From: Streptomyces niger
GTDB taxonomy: Bacteria > Actinomycetota > Actinomycetes > Streptomycetales > Streptomycetaceae
Length of the DNA stretch: 64,000 nucleotides
NCBI RefSeq assembly: GCF_000718305.1
Contig: NZ_JOFQ01000015.1
Span: 62,001 to 126,000 of the forward strand
Reading direction: 5' to 3'
Shown: piece after piece, positions 17,803-26,324 of the stretch
How the letters are laid out: each line of letters opens with the position of its first letter
Numbering within the stretch: position 1 is the stretch's first letter
Translations under genes and position numbers: made by a program
The notes under the pieces: model-generated
The model's input: the letters and a program-made list of their open reading frames with translations, nothing else
Databases searched by the model: none
Told to the model about the DNA's origin: nothing

Positions 17803-18039
17803 GCAGACGCCCTGTCTGCCCATCTGCGCGAGTTCTTAAGGCGATCTCCAGCCAGGCCCCTTCGGCGTGAGGCCCATGGCAACCGGGAGCCAGCAGGCAT
17901 CAACCAGTCCGGAAGCATGCCGTCGCCGTGCGAGGAAACCGGGTCACGTGCGGCTCTGCTGTAGGCACCTCCGGCCCACATGTCTGACCCGTTTGGCGCG
18001 GCCGGACTCCATCTCTGGAGTCGTCACCCCGCGCCCCCT

Positions 18040-18471
18040 TCAGCCAAGAAACGACAGCCGGACCTGACGCCGCGGATTATCCCCGTTCGTGTCCACCAGA
18101 CATACCGACTGCCACGTGCCCAGGGCCAGGTCGCCGTTTACTACGGGGAGGGTGGCGTGGGGTGGGACGAAGGCCGGGAGGACGTGGTCGCGGCCGTGGC
18201 CGGGGCTGCCGTGGCGGTGGCGCCAGCGGTCGTCGGCCGGGAGCAGGTCGCGCAGGGCGCCGAGCAGGTCGTCGTCGCTGCCGGCGCCGGTCTCGATGAT
18301 GGCGATGCCGGCGGTGGCGTGCGGGACGAAGACGTTCAGCAGTCCGTCCCGGCCGGCGGCCGCTTCGGCGAGGAAGGCCGAGCAGTCGCGGGTGAGGTCG
18401 TACACGGTCTCGTTGGAACCGGTGCTGACGTTCAGTACGTGGGTCGTGAAGGCGTTACTCATACTTCCCAT
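18040..18471 (-). CDS. YjbQ/UPF0047 family protein
   Basis: This 143-residue protein (140 if started at the ATG at 18462) has the complete UPF0047 pattern: THVLNVSTGSNETVYDLT, GLLNVFVPHATAGIAIIE, the GSPGHGRDHVLPAFVPPHAT metal-site region, and LPVVNGDLALGTWQSVCLVD with the Arg-rich C-terminus. Members are small beta-fold proteins, some with thiamin-phosphate-synthase-like or phosphate-binding activity in vitro, and the physiological role is uncertain. It is divergent from the sulfonate-uptake leader peptide. A 3' stub of a second copy is at 14745-14794. Confidence 0.8.
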   Translation of the reverse strand: MGSMSNAFTTHVLNVSTGSNETVYDLTRDCSAFLAEAAAGRDGLLNVFVPHATAGIAIIETGAGSDDDLLGALRDLLPADDRWRHRHGSPGHGRDHVLPAFVPPHATLPVVNGDLALGTWQSVCLVDTNGDNPRRQVRLSFLG

Positions 18472-18580
18472 GATCGGTGATTCATCGGGGCGGAGACGGG
18501 CTGACACACTGCCGCAACAAAGGTCCACTGACCGAGACGGTAATTGACCGGTCTTCGTCCACGCGGCTACGTTCTGCGAC

Positions 18581-18661
18581 ATGTCTACGTCAGCCTTGCT
18601 CACCACGCGCGGTCACATCGACCTGCTGCGGGTGGCCTCCGCCGCCTGTCGCGGCTGCTGA
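18581..18661 (+). CDS. Cysteine-containing leader peptide of the sulfonate operon
   Basis: A 26-codon open frame encodes MSTSALLTTRGHIDLLRVAS followed by AACRGC and a stop. The HIDLLRVASAxCRxC pattern belongs to the actinobacterial short leader peptides found upstream of sulfur-assimilation genes. Cysteine codons at the very end (two of the last four) fit ribosome-stalling attenuation in response to cysteine supply. It lies 250 bases before ssuC. No strong ribosome site is visible, so translation may be leaderless or weak. Confidence 0.8.
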   Translation: MSTSALLTTRGHIDLLRVASAACRGC

Positions 18662-18911
18662 CGCACTTTCAGAGGCGACCCTCGGCTGCTGCCCTTCAGC
18701 GTACGTAGCGTTGTTCAACTCGATGCCTGTCGTGCCTGTCGCGATCGTTGTGCCTGGCGCGTTCGTCGTGCCTGGCGCGTTCGTCGTGCCTGGCGCGTTC
18801 GCTGTACCCGTTGCGCCTGTTGTGCTCATTGCCTTCAGCGGGGCCTCTTTGTCCGGATGGCTGGACGTAGCTCCCCTTTCTTGCCTCTTGCCTCTCGCTC
18901 GTGGAGCCTTC
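18662..18911 (+). promoter_or_regulatory. Leader region between the cysteine peptide and ssuC
   Basis: These 250 bases should contain the attenuation switch governed by the leader peptide. No simple long hairpin stands out. The middle is occupied by an 18-bp tandem repeat (18750-18803). The ssuC reading frame is open through it, but the protein-like sequence begins only at 18912. Confidence 0.4.
18750..18803 (+). repeat. Three 18-bp tandem repeats in the ssuC leader
   Basis: The unit GTGCCTGGCGCGTTCGTC occurs three times in a row; the last copy ends GCT instead of GTC. It lies between the cysteine leader peptide and ssuC, where copy-number change could alter RNA folding. Confidence 0.85.
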
Positions 18912-19826
18912 ATGTCACTCGATCAGGCCATCGTGGCCGATCAGTCTTCTGCGCCGCCCGATAAATCCCTCGTATCGGCTTCTTCGGCCCCGGGCCCGGA
19001 GTCGTCCTCGGCTTCCGCCGGGCCCGAGCTCGTCACGCTCGTGCCGGTTTCGGCGCGGCGTCGGGCCGTGCCGCGCTGGTTGCGGCGCACCGTGGGGCCG
19101 GTGGGGTTGCTCGTGCTGTGGCAGGTGCTGAGCGGGACGGGCGTACTGCACCCCGACATCCTCGCCTCCCCCGGCACCATCGCCCGTACCGCCGGCAGCC
19201 TCGTCTCCGACGGCACGCTGCCCTCGGCCATGCTGGTGTCGGTTCAGCGCGTACTGGTCGGCCTGGTGCTCGGCGGTATCGCCGGCGTCGCGTTGGCACT
19301 CGCGTCCGGGCTGTCGCGGCTGGGTGAGGACCTGGTGGACGCGACCGTACAGATGCTGCGGTCCATCCCGTGGGTCGGCGTCATCCCGCTGTTCATCATC
19401 TGGCTGGGCATCGGCGAGGCGCCGAAGATCGCGCTGATCGCGCTGGGTGTCGCCTTCCATCTGTACCTGAACGTGTACGCCGGGATCCGTGGCGTGGACG
19501 CCCATCTGGTCGAGGCGGGGTCCTCGCTGGGGCTCGGGCGCTGGGGCCTGGTCCGGCACGTCGTACTGCCGGGCGCGCTGCCAGGTGCCATGACCGGCCT
19601 GCGGTACTCGCTGGCCACCGCGTGGCTCGCACTCGTCTTCGGCGAATCGGTCAACGCCGACGACGGCATCGGCTTCCTCATGAACCAGGCACGGGAGTTC
19701 TTCCGTACCGACGTGATCGTCGTCTGCCTGATCGTCTACGCGCTGCTCGGCCTGTTCGCCGATTTCCTCGTCCGTACCCTCGAAAGGTTTCTGCTGCAAT
19801 GGCGACCGACGTTCACGGGACAGTGA
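18912..19826 (+). CDS. ssuC: Sulfonate-type ABC transporter permease
   Basis: This 304-residue permease has six predicted membrane helices in the C-terminal 250 residues, after a Ser/Pro/Ala-rich cytoplasmic tail. The permease signature is the EAA-type loop around EAGSSLGLGRWGLVRHVVLP, followed by GALPGAMTGLRYSLATAWLA, characteristic of the SsuC/TauC group. The ATG at 18912 has GGAG five bases upstream; the frame is open upstream but only encodes repeat-derived hydrophobic sequence. It pairs with the overlapping ATPase and the downstream lipoprotein to import aliphatic sulfonates or a similar organosulfur compound. Expression is probably attenuated by cysteine through the leader peptide. Confidence 0.85.
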   Translation: MSLDQAIVADQSSAPPDKSLVSASSAPGPESSSASAGPELVTLVPVSARRRAVPRWLRRTVGPVGLLVLWQVLSGTGVLHPDILASPGTIARTAGSLVSDGTLPSAMLVSVQRVLVGLVLGGIAGVALALASGLSRLGEDLVDATVQMLRSIPWVGVIPLFIIWLGIGEAPKIALIALGVAFHLYLNVYAGIRGVDAHLVEAGSSLGLGRWGLVRHVVLPGALPGAMTGLRYSLATAWLALVFGESVNADDGIGFLMNQAREFFRTDVIVVCLIVYALLGLFADFLVRTLERFLLQWRPTFTGQ

Positions 19827-20722
19827 GCCCGAAGTCCGTGGGGGCGCCCGCCGCGGGCACTGCGCTCGCCCCCTCCCCCACCGACTTCGACACCGCTCCC
19901 GATGTCGATACCGATACCGATACCGATACCAATGATGTCGAGGTCGAGGGAGGTGTTGGTGTCGAGGGCGGTACCGATGCCGGGTTTGTGGAGGGTGGCT
20001 CCGCGGCCGTACGGGTGGCGGGGCTGACCCGGTCGTTCGACGGACGGGCGGTCATCGACGGTCTCGACCTGACCGTGCGGCCGGGCGAGTTCGTCGCGCT
20101 GCTCGGCCGCAGCGGCTGCGGCAAGTCGACCCTGCTGCGGGTGCTGGCCGGGCTGGACCGGGAGATCGAGGGCGAGGTGTCGGTACCGCGCCGCTCGGCC
20201 GTCGCCTTCCAGGCACCGCGTCTGATGCCGTGGAAGAGGGTGTGGCGCAACGTCCTGCTCGGGTTGCCCGGCCGCGCCGAACGCGCCGTCGCCGAGCGGG
20301 CGTTGGGGGAAGTGGGGCTCTCGCACCGTACCGACGCGTGGCCCAAGACGCTCTCCGGCGGCGAGGCCCAGCGCGCATCGCTGGCCCGCGCCCTGGTGCG
20401 CGAGCCCGACCTGCTCCTGCTCGACGAACCGTTCGGCGCGCTGGACGCACTGACCCGTATCAAGGCGCAGCGACTGGTGGCGGAGCTGTGGCAGCGGCGC
20501 GGGTGCGCGGTGCTGCTGGTCACCCATGACGTGGAGGAGGCGCTGCTGCTCGCGGACCGCGCGGTGGTCATGGACCGGGGCGTGATCGCGTACGAGACCG
20601 CCATCGACCTGCCGCGCCCTCGGGACATCACCGACCCGCGGTTCGCGGCACTGCGCGGCCGGCTGCTGGAACGGCTGGGCGTGGACGACACGGAGATCAC
20701 CCACGAGAGTCCCGATGCCTGA
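19799..20722 (+). CDS. ssuB: Sulfonate-type ABC transporter ATP-binding protein
   Basis: This is a 307-residue ATPase. Walker A is LLGRSGCGKSTLL, the Q-loop is AVAFQAPRLMPWKR, the signature is LSGGEAQRASLARAL, Walker B is LLLLDEPFGALD, and the switch His is in THDVEEA. All catalytic residues are intact. An unusual acidic N-terminal extension of about 70 residues includes a run of Asp-Thr pairs encoded by a GATACC repeat (about 19912-19932), absent from typical SsuB. It overlaps the ssuC stop by 28 bases, so the two are coupled. Confidence 0.88.
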   Translation: MATDVHGTVSPKSVGAPAAGTALAPSPTDFDTAPDVDTDTDTDTNDVEVEGGVGVEGGTDAGFVEGGSAAVRVAGLTRSFDGRAVIDGLDLTVRPGEFVALLGRSGCGKSTLLRVLAGLDREIEGEVSVPRRSAVAFQAPRLMPWKRVWRNVLLGLPGRAERAVAERALGEVGLSHRTDAWPKTLSGGEAQRASLARALVREPDLLLLDEPFGALDALTRIKAQRLVAELWQRRGCAVLLVTHDVEEALLLADRAVVMDRGVIAYETAIDLPRPRDITDPRFAALRGRLLERLGVDDTEITHESPDA

Positions 20723-20791
20723 CGACACGGCGACTGCCTGACGACATGGCGGTTGCCTGACGCCCTGGCGGCTGCCTGACGCCCTGGCGGT
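20716..20791 (+). repeat. Four 19-bp tandem repeats after ssuB
   Basis: The unit TGCCTGACGNCNTGGCGGY-like (19 bases) is repeated four times, starting at the ssuB stop codon region. The last two copies are nearly identical. The following 270 bases, up to ssuA, hold no gene; around 20840-20902 there is a second degenerate run of GACCGGYGACCGGC heptamers. Confidence 0.8.
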
Positions 20792-21064
20792 TTGAGGACA
20801 TGTCGGCATGACGATCCGGCGACCCGACGGCCCAGCGAACGGTGACCGCTGACCGACGACCGGTGACCGGCGACCGGTGACCGGCGACCGGCGACCGGCG
20901 ACCTGATGAACGACCTGACGACCTGGCGGTCCGATGTGTCGCCGTCCCGATGACCCGCCCCGATGCCCCGCCTCGATGGCCCGTCCCGGTGACCCGCGTC
21001 AGCCCGACGCCCCGTCCCGAACCGAACCGAACCGATGAACAGAACGACGAACGGAAACGCTGTG

Positions 21065-22126
21065 ATGAGAACCCGCCGACCGGCCCCGGCGCTCGCGCCC
21101 GCCGCCCTGCTGCTCCCGCTCGCGCTGCTGCTGACGGCTTGCGGTGGCGCGTCCCGGGCGGACGGCGGCGCGGCGAGCGGCAAGGGCAGCGGCTCCGACG
21201 GCAAGGGCTCGCTGACCCTGCACGTCGGCGATCAGAAGGGCGGTTCGGAGGCGGTGCTGCGTGCCGCCGGGGAACTGGACGACCTGCCGTACCGCATCGA
21301 GTGGTCGACCTTCACCTCCGGTCCGCCGTTGCTGGAGGCACTCAACGCGGGTGCCGTCGACATCGGCGGGGTCGGCAACACACCGCCGGTCTTCGCCGCC
21401 GCCGCGCAGCAGAAACTCAAGGTCATCGCCGCCACGCACAGCTCCTCGGCGGGCGAGACGATCCTGGTGAAGAAGGACTCGCCGCTGAAGCGGCCGGCCC
21501 AGCTCAAGGGGAAGACGATCGCCGTGGCGCAGGGCAGCTCGGCCAATTACCAGCTCGTCGCCTCGCTCAAGAAGGCCGGCCTGACGACGAAGGACGTCAA
21601 GCTGAGCTATCTGCAGCCGGCCGACGCACTGGCCGCGTTCACGCGGGGCCGGGTGGACGCCTGGGCGGTGTGGGATCCATACACCTCGCAGGCGCTGGAC
21701 CAGGCCGACGCCCGCGTCCTGACCACCGGGAAGGGCGTCGTCAACGGCCTGTCCTTCCAGGTGGCCGCGCCCGCCGCGCTGCAGGACAAGAAGAAGGCCA
21801 AGGCCCTCAAGGACTACAACGAGCGGTTGCGGCGCGCCCAGGCCTGGGTGTTCAAGCACCCGCAACGGTGGGCCGAGGTGTGGGCTAAGGAGACGGGGCT
21901 GCCGGAGAAGGTGGCGCTGGACGCGGTTCGGCGGACCCGCGGCACGGCCGTACCGGTCGCCATCGACAAGGCAGCCATCGCTTCCGAACAGCAGATCGTT
22001 GACACGTTCGCCGATATCAAGCTGATCCCGCGCTCGTACTCCTTCGAGAAGTACGTCGACACCCGCTTCAACGGCGACCTGCCGCCGTCGAGCACGGCGC
22101 CGCGGTCATACGGCAAGGTGGACTGA
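21065..22126 (+). CDS. ssuA: Sulfonate-type ABC transporter substrate-binding lipoprotein
   Basis: This 353-residue lipoprotein has a signal peptide ending in the lipobox LLLTACGG, so it is anchored outside the membrane. The binding domain has the SsuA/TauA pattern: NAGAVDIGGVGNTPPVFAAA, SPLKRPAQLKGKTIAVAQGS, then FTRGRVDAWAVWDPYTSQA. The ATG at 21065 was chosen because GGAAAC lies eight bases upstream; an ATG at 21035 and GTG at 21062 are in frame. It completes the SsuCBA importer although separated from ssuB by 340 bases of repeat-rich DNA. Confidence 0.87.
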   Translation: MRTRRPAPALAPAALLLPLALLLTACGGASRADGGAASGKGSGSDGKGSLTLHVGDQKGGSEAVLRAAGELDDLPYRIEWSTFTSGPPLLEALNAGAVDIGGVGNTPPVFAAAAQQKLKVIAATHSSSAGETILVKKDSPLKRPAQLKGKTIAVAQGSSANYQLVASLKKAGLTTKDVKLSYLQPADALAAFTRGRVDAWAVWDPYTSQALDQADARVLTTGKGVVNGLSFQVAAPAALQDKKKAKALKDYNERLRRAQAWVFKHPQRWAEVWAKETGLPEKVALDAVRRTRGTAVPVAIDKAAIASEQQIVDTFADIKLIPRSYSFEKYVDTRFNGDLPPSSTAPRSYGKVD

Positions 22127-22154
22127 GCGGGCAGGAGGCCCCTCACCACGGATC

Positions 22155-22202
22155 GGGCGATGCCCGTGCGGGAAGACAGGGCGATGCCCGTGCGGGAAGA
22201 CA
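22155..22202 (+). repeat. Perfect 24-bp direct repeat
   Basis: A 24-base unit beginning GGGCGATGCCCGTGCGGGAA is repeated exactly twice, back to back, in the gap between ssuA and the flavin oxidoreductase. Each unit holds a small GC-rich inverted repeat (CCCGTGCGGG). Confidence 0.9.
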
Positions 22203-22229
22203 ACGGCCTCCGTCTCCGTTGGTACCGAC

Positions 22230-23342
22230 ATGAACTACGCCAGCGGAGCCCATGACGTCGACGTTGTCGTCATCGGTGCAGGTCAGGCCGGGCTGGCCGC
22301 CGCATTTCACCTGCGGCGGCTCGGCTACGTGCCCGACCGGGACTTCGTGGTCCTCGATCACGCGCCGCGGCCGGGCGGCGCGTGGCAGTTCCGCTGGCCG
22401 ACCCTGACCTACGGCAGGGTCCACGGCATGCACGCGCTCCCCGGTATGGAACTGACCGACGCCGACCCCGCCCGCCCCTCCGCCGAGGTCATCGGCGAGT
22501 ACTTCACCGCCTACGAGGACGCCTACGGGCTGCGCGTCCACCGGCCTGTGCACGTCACCGCGGTGCGCCCGGGGCCGGAACCCGGCGGCCGGCTGCTCGT
22601 CGAGTCCTCGGAGGGGGTGTACGCGGCCCGGGCGCTGGTGAACGCGACCGGTACCTGGGACCGCCCGTTCTGGCCCCACTTCCCCGGTCAGGCGCGCTTC
22701 CGCGGTCGCCTGCTGCACACCGCCGGCTACCGGGGGCCACAGGAGTTCGCCGGGCAGCGCGTCGTCGTGGTCGGCGGCGGCACCTCCGCCGTACAGCATC
22801 TGATGGAGATCGCCGAGGTCGCTGCGGACACGGCCTGGGTGACCCGGCGGCCGCCGGCCTTCCGGGAGGGGCCGTTCGACGAGGACCGGGGGCGCGCCGC
22901 GGTGGCCCTGGTGGAGGACCGCGTCCGCCAGGGGCTGCCGCCGCGCAGCGTGGTCTCGGTCACGGGCCTGCCGATGTCCGAGGAACTACGCCGGGCCCGG
23001 GAGCGGGGCGTACTCGTGCGCCGGCCGATGTTCGACCGGATCACCGAGACCGGCGTCCACTGGCCCGAGGGCGCGCGGGAGGATGGCGTCACCGCCTTCG
23101 ACGCCGACGCCATCCTGCTCGCCACCGGTTTCCGCCCCGTCATCGACCATCTCGCCCCGCTCCGCCTTCGGGGCGCCGGCGGCGGCATCCGCATGGCCGG
23201 TACCCGTGTCGCGGACGACCCGCGCATCCATCTCGTCGGCTACGGCCCCTCGGCCAGCACCATCGGCGCGAACCGAGCGGGCCGGGCGGCGGCACGCGAG
23301 ATCCACCGGCTCCTGGAAGCCGACGTCCCGGCCGCCGCCTGA
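22230..23342 (+). CDS. Flavin-dependent monooxygenase-like NAD(P)/FAD oxidoreductase (CzcO type)
   Basis: This 370-residue protein has two dinucleotide-binding sites. VVVIGAGQAGLAAAFHLRRL near residue 12 is for FAD, and VVVVGGGTSAVQHLMEIAE near residue 175 is for NADPH. ATGTW near residue 145 and LLATGFRPVI near residue 295 are the usual family elements. This fits group B flavin monooxygenases and relatives. It follows the sulfonate importer in the same direction, so a role in oxidising an imported organosulfur compound is plausible but unproven. The start codon has a poor ribosome site. Confidence 0.75.
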   Translation: MNYASGAHDVDVVVIGAGQAGLAAAFHLRRLGYVPDRDFVVLDHAPRPGGAWQFRWPTLTYGRVHGMHALPGMELTDADPARPSAEVIGEYFTAYEDAYGLRVHRPVHVTAVRPGPEPGGRLLVESSEGVYAARALVNATGTWDRPFWPHFPGQARFRGRLLHTAGYRGPQEFAGQRVVVVGGGTSAVQHLMEIAEVAADTAWVTRRPPAFREGPFDEDRGRAAVALVEDRVRQGLPPRSVVSVTGLPMSEELRRARERGVLVRRPMFDRITETGVHWPEGAREDGVTAFDADAILLATGFRPVIDHLAPLRLRGAGGGIRMAGTRVADDPRIHLVGYGPSASTIGANRAGRAAAREIHRLLEADVPAAA

Positions 23343-23472
23343 GCGGCTACCGGTGACGACATCCGGCCATCACCCGATATCACTCGAAATCGCAATCGAA
23401 ATCGCTCGAGATCGCTCGGACCACGGAAGCGCCGCCCGCTGATCACTCGAACCGCGAGACGGCGACCATCGG

Positions 23473-24093
23473 TCACTCGAACCGCGAGACGTCGCCCGCT
23501 CCCCTGCGGACGATCTCGGGTTCGTCGCCGGAGAAGTCGATGACCGTGGTCGGCTCGGTGCCGCAGTCGCCGGAGTCGACGACCGCGTCCACCACGTGGT
23601 CGAGCCGTTCCTTGATCTCCCAGCCCTGCGTCAGCGGCTCCTCCTCGCCGGGCAGCAGCAGGGTGCTGGAGAGCAGCGGCTCGCCCAGCTCGGCGAGGAG
23701 GGCCTGCGCGACGGTGTGGTCCGGGATGCGGACGCCCACGGTCTTCTTCTTCACGTGCAGCAGCTTGCGCGGCACTTCCTTCGTCGCCGGGAGGATGAAG
23801 GTGTAGCTGCCGGGAGTCGCGGCTCTGATCGCCCGGAACACGTCGTTGTCGACGTGGACGAACTGCCCGAGCTGCGCGAAGTTCTGGCATACGAGCGTGA
23901 AGTGGTGGCGGTCGTCGAGGTGCCGGACCGACCGGATCCGGTCGATGCCGTCGCGGCTGCCCAGCTGGCAGCCGAGGGCGAAACAGGAGTCCGTCGGGTA
24001 GGCGACGAGCGCACCGGACCGGATGTTGTCGGCCACGGTCGTGATGGTGCGCGGTTGCGGGTTGTCGGGGTGCACGTCGAAGTACTTCGCCAT
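23473..24093 (-). CDS. Sua5/YciO/YrdC/YwlC-family protein
   Basis: This 206-residue single-domain protein has the YrdC fold: IRSGALVAYPTDSCFALGCQ at the N-terminus, then RHHFTLVCQNFAQLGQFVHV and GSYTFILPATKEVPRKLL, with KKKTVGVRIPDHTVAQALL. YrdC-fold proteins make threonylcarbamoyl-adenylate for tRNA t6A. The STLLLPGEEE end and overall size are closer to the YciO branch, which has weaker or different activity, so it need not be the essential t6A enzyme. The preceding 130 bases contain AT-richer repeats of the form AATCGAAATCGC. Confidence 0.8.
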   Translation of the reverse strand: MAKYFDVHPDNPQPRTITTVADNIRSGALVAYPTDSCFALGCQLGSRDGIDRIRSVRHLDDRHHFTLVCQNFAQLGQFVHVDNDVFRAIRAATPGSYTFILPATKEVPRKLLHVKKKTVGVRIPDHTVAQALLAELGEPLLSSTLLLPGEEEPLTQGWEIKERLDHVVDAVVDSGDCGTEPTTVIDFSGDEPEIVRRGAGDVSRFE

Positions 24094-24177
24094 CCACCGA
24101 CCTTAGGTGATGTGATCGAAACCCGCATCAAGGTACGGGTGCGGCCGGATACCGCTTTCCTCAGCCCTTTCCGCCGC

Positions 24178-25266
24178 TCAGCCGGGGAAGCGGTGGGTGT
24201 TGCGGAGGTGCCAGCGGCGTTCGGCGTAGGCCAGGTCGTCGCGCCAGAGGCGTCCGGCGACGGCTCGCATGAGGGGGCGCAGTACGGGGGCCGCCTTGCG
24301 GGCCGCCGCGAAGCCGGGGCGGTCGGAGGCGGCCACCACCGCTTCGATCACCGCGGTCCGCGGGCGACCGCGGTCGTCGGGCGCGAGCGGGGTGGCGTGG
24401 GTCTCGACCACGGAGCTCTGGCCTTCTCCGTCGGTGATGTGCATGACCACCGTGCGGGGTTCGGGTGCGGTGAACACCGCCCGGACGGGCACCACGAGGC
24501 GGCCGGCGAGCCGGAAGGACACATCCACCGCGAAGCCGTCGTCGGAGGCAGCGAGCCCGTCGCCGGGGGCTGCGAAGCCGTCCTCATCGGTGTCCGCACC
24601 GTCCGCGGAGGCGTGCTCCTCGGCGTCCTTTCCGTCCGGGGCCGTCACGACGGTGAGGTCGACGAAGGAGTACGGGTGGAACCAGGCGCCGTGCCAGGGG
24701 TCGAGGCGGTTGGCCACGACATCTTCCGGTTCGCACATGCCGAAGCCGGTGTAGACCGCCGCCACCGCTTCGGCCGGCGGTGGGCGTCGCGGGATCACCG
24801 GTTCGGCCAGCGGCTGCTCGCCGCCGACGGCGTCCAGGCGTACCCAGACCAGTACGCCGTCGTCGTGCACGGGCAGCGGTGACCAGCCCGCGAACGGGTG
24901 GCCGTCCAGGGCGAGTCCGTGCCAGTGGCAGACGAGCCTGCCGCAGCGTACGGGGCTGTCGCGCAGGGGCGCGCCCAGGTGGGGGCAGGCGCCCGGGCCG
25001 GCGACCAGGCGTCCTTCGGGGCCGCGCCAGATGACGACTTCGTGTCCCGCGACGGTACGGGCCAAGGGGCGCGCGGGGCCGACGTCCCGGGTGGCGCCGA
25101 CCACGTACCAGTTGCCCGAGGGGCGGGCCGATGCACGCTTCAGCGCCGCGGCGATCACCGTGGGCCTGGCGTCGCGCCAGGTCGGCCGCTGACGGTCCCA
25201 GGGTACGGGGGAACGGCGCAGGCTGAGCGGGTAACGTCCGCGTGCGGGGCGGCCGTCGGCGGTCAT
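24178..25266 (-). CDS. Rieske [2Fe-2S] protein of the carotenoid operon
   Basis: This is a 362-residue protein. The Rieske centre is at about residues 90-115: CPHLGAP and then [10 protein letters not shown], giving the CxH...CxxH ligand set. The C-terminal two thirds resemble the catalytic part of Rieske oxygenase-like proteins found in Streptomyces crt clusters (DUF5914 region), with [20 protein letters not shown] containing possible iron ligands. The ATG overlaps the crtB stop (ATGA) and GGGAGAGG lies upstream, so it is the third gene of a coupled crtI-crtB-Rieske operon. It may oxidise the carotenoid or its end groups (inference). The Asp/Gly-rich segment near residues 220-245 looks like an insertion. 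Confidence 0.8.
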   Translation of the reverse strand: MTADGRPARGRYPLSLRRSPVPWDRQRPTWRDARPTVIAAALKRASARPSGNWYVVGATRDVGPARPLARTVAGHEVVIWRGPEGRLVAGPGACPHLGAPLRDSPVRCGRLVCHWHGLALDGHPFAGWSPLPVHDDGVLVWVRLDAVGGEQPLAEPVIPRRPPPAEAVAAVYTGFGMCEPEDVVANRLDPWHGAWFHPYSFVDLTVVTAPDGKDAEEHASADGADTDEDGFAAPGDGLAASDDGFAVDVSFRLAGRLVVPVRAVFTAPEPRTVVMHITDGEGQSSVVETHATPLAPDDRGRPRTAVIEAVVAASDRPGFAAARKAAPVLRPLMRAVAGRLWRDDLAYAERRWHLRNTHRFPG

Positions 25267-26324
25267 CCGGCCTCTCCCGTTCCGGCGGGGCGCAGAGGGG
25301 GCTTGCTGATGGCCGACTGCCGAAGGAGGGGCCTGCTCTCGCCCGCCCGAAGGAGAGCTGCGCCCGCGGCACCTGGTAGTGGCGGGGTGCTGCCTGCCCG
25401 TAGGCGGGCGGCCGTGACGCGGGCGAGGCCGTCCAGGGCCACGGCAGCCCGGCGGCGCCTCGGGACGACGGCGCGTCGGTGGAGTACGGCGTGGCCCTCG
25501 GCGGCGATGGTGTCCAGGATCGCCCCGTAGAGCACGAAGGCGGTGCGGATGCAGGGGCGCGCCACCGGGTCCAGCATCGCCAGTCCGGGGGCGGCCTCCC
25601 GGTAGACGCCGCGGGTGAGGTGCTCGGCGGCGCGCAGCGCTTCGGTGATGCGCCGGTCGGCCCGTCCGGTGTCCCGGCTCCACCGGAGCAGCGCGCGGTC
25701 GACGTCGTACGCGGCGAGGAGGTCCGCCGGCAGGTAGATCCGGCCCCGGTCCAGGTCCTCCCCCACGTCCCGGAGGAAGTTGGTGAGCTGGAAGGCCATG
25801 CCCAGCGCGGCGGCGTGCGGGGCCGCCCGTTCGCGTGGCACGACCGTGCCGAGCACGGGCAGCATCTGCAGTCCGATCACCGCGGCGGAACCGTGCATGT
25901 AGCCACGCAGCTCTTCGTAGGTGGCGTAGTCGGTGACCACCAGGTCGTCGCGCATGGACGCCATGAAGTCGGTGAAGTGGCGGTGGTCGATCCCGTACCG
26001 TGCGGCGGTGTCGGCGAGGGCGTGCACCACGGGCTCGGTGCTGTGCCCGTCGCGCAGCCCCGCCTCCAGGGCTTGTCCGAGGCGCAGCAGGGCCGCACGC
26101 CGCTCTGTGGGGGGCGTGCCGTCGTCCAGGTGGTCCACGATGTCGTCGGCCCAGCGGGCGAAGCCGTACAGGGCGTGCACGGCGGGGCGGCGGGCCGGCG
26201 GCAGCAGGCGCGTGGCGAGGAAGTACGTCCTGCCGTGCCGGGCGTTCAGGTACCGGCAGCGGGTGTACGCGTCGCGTAGGGCCGGGTCGGTGATGCCGGC
26301 GGCATCCAGCTCGCGGTCGGTCAT
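25263..26324 (-). CDS. crtB: Phytoene synthase
   Basis: This 353-residue enzyme joins two geranylgeranyl diphosphates to phytoene. Both Asp-rich substrate motifs are present: [13 protein letters not shown] near residue 60 and [20 protein letters not shown] near residue 180, followed by RIYLPADLL. The family signature [18 protein letters not shown] lies between them. It is slightly longer than average because of a Pro/Arg-rich C-terminal tail. Start and stop overlap the neighbours by ATGA on both sides, so it is translationally coupled to crtI upstream and the Rieske gene downstream. Confidence 0.93.
   Translation of the reverse strand: MTDRELDAAGITDPALRDAYTRCRYLNARHGRTYFLATRLLPPARRPAVHALYGFARWADDIVDHLDDGTPPTERRAALLRLGQALEAGLRDGHSTEPVVHALADTAARYGIDHRHFTDFMASMRDDLVVTDYATYEELRGYMHGSAAVIGLQMLPVLGTVVPRERAAPHAAALGMAFQLTNFLRDVGEDLDRGRIYLPADLLAAYDVDRALLRWSRDTGRADRRITEALRAAEHLTRGVYREAAPGLAMLDPVARPCIRTAFVLYGAILDTIAAEGHAVLHRRAVVPRRRRAAVALDGLARVTAARLRAGSTPPLPGAAGAALLRAGESRPLLRQSAISKPPLRPAGTGEAG

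Noticed and set aside
20839..20902. GACCGGYGACC run considered as a regulator-binding array
   Set aside because: The repeats are degenerate, GC-only and continuous; better explained as slippage expansion.
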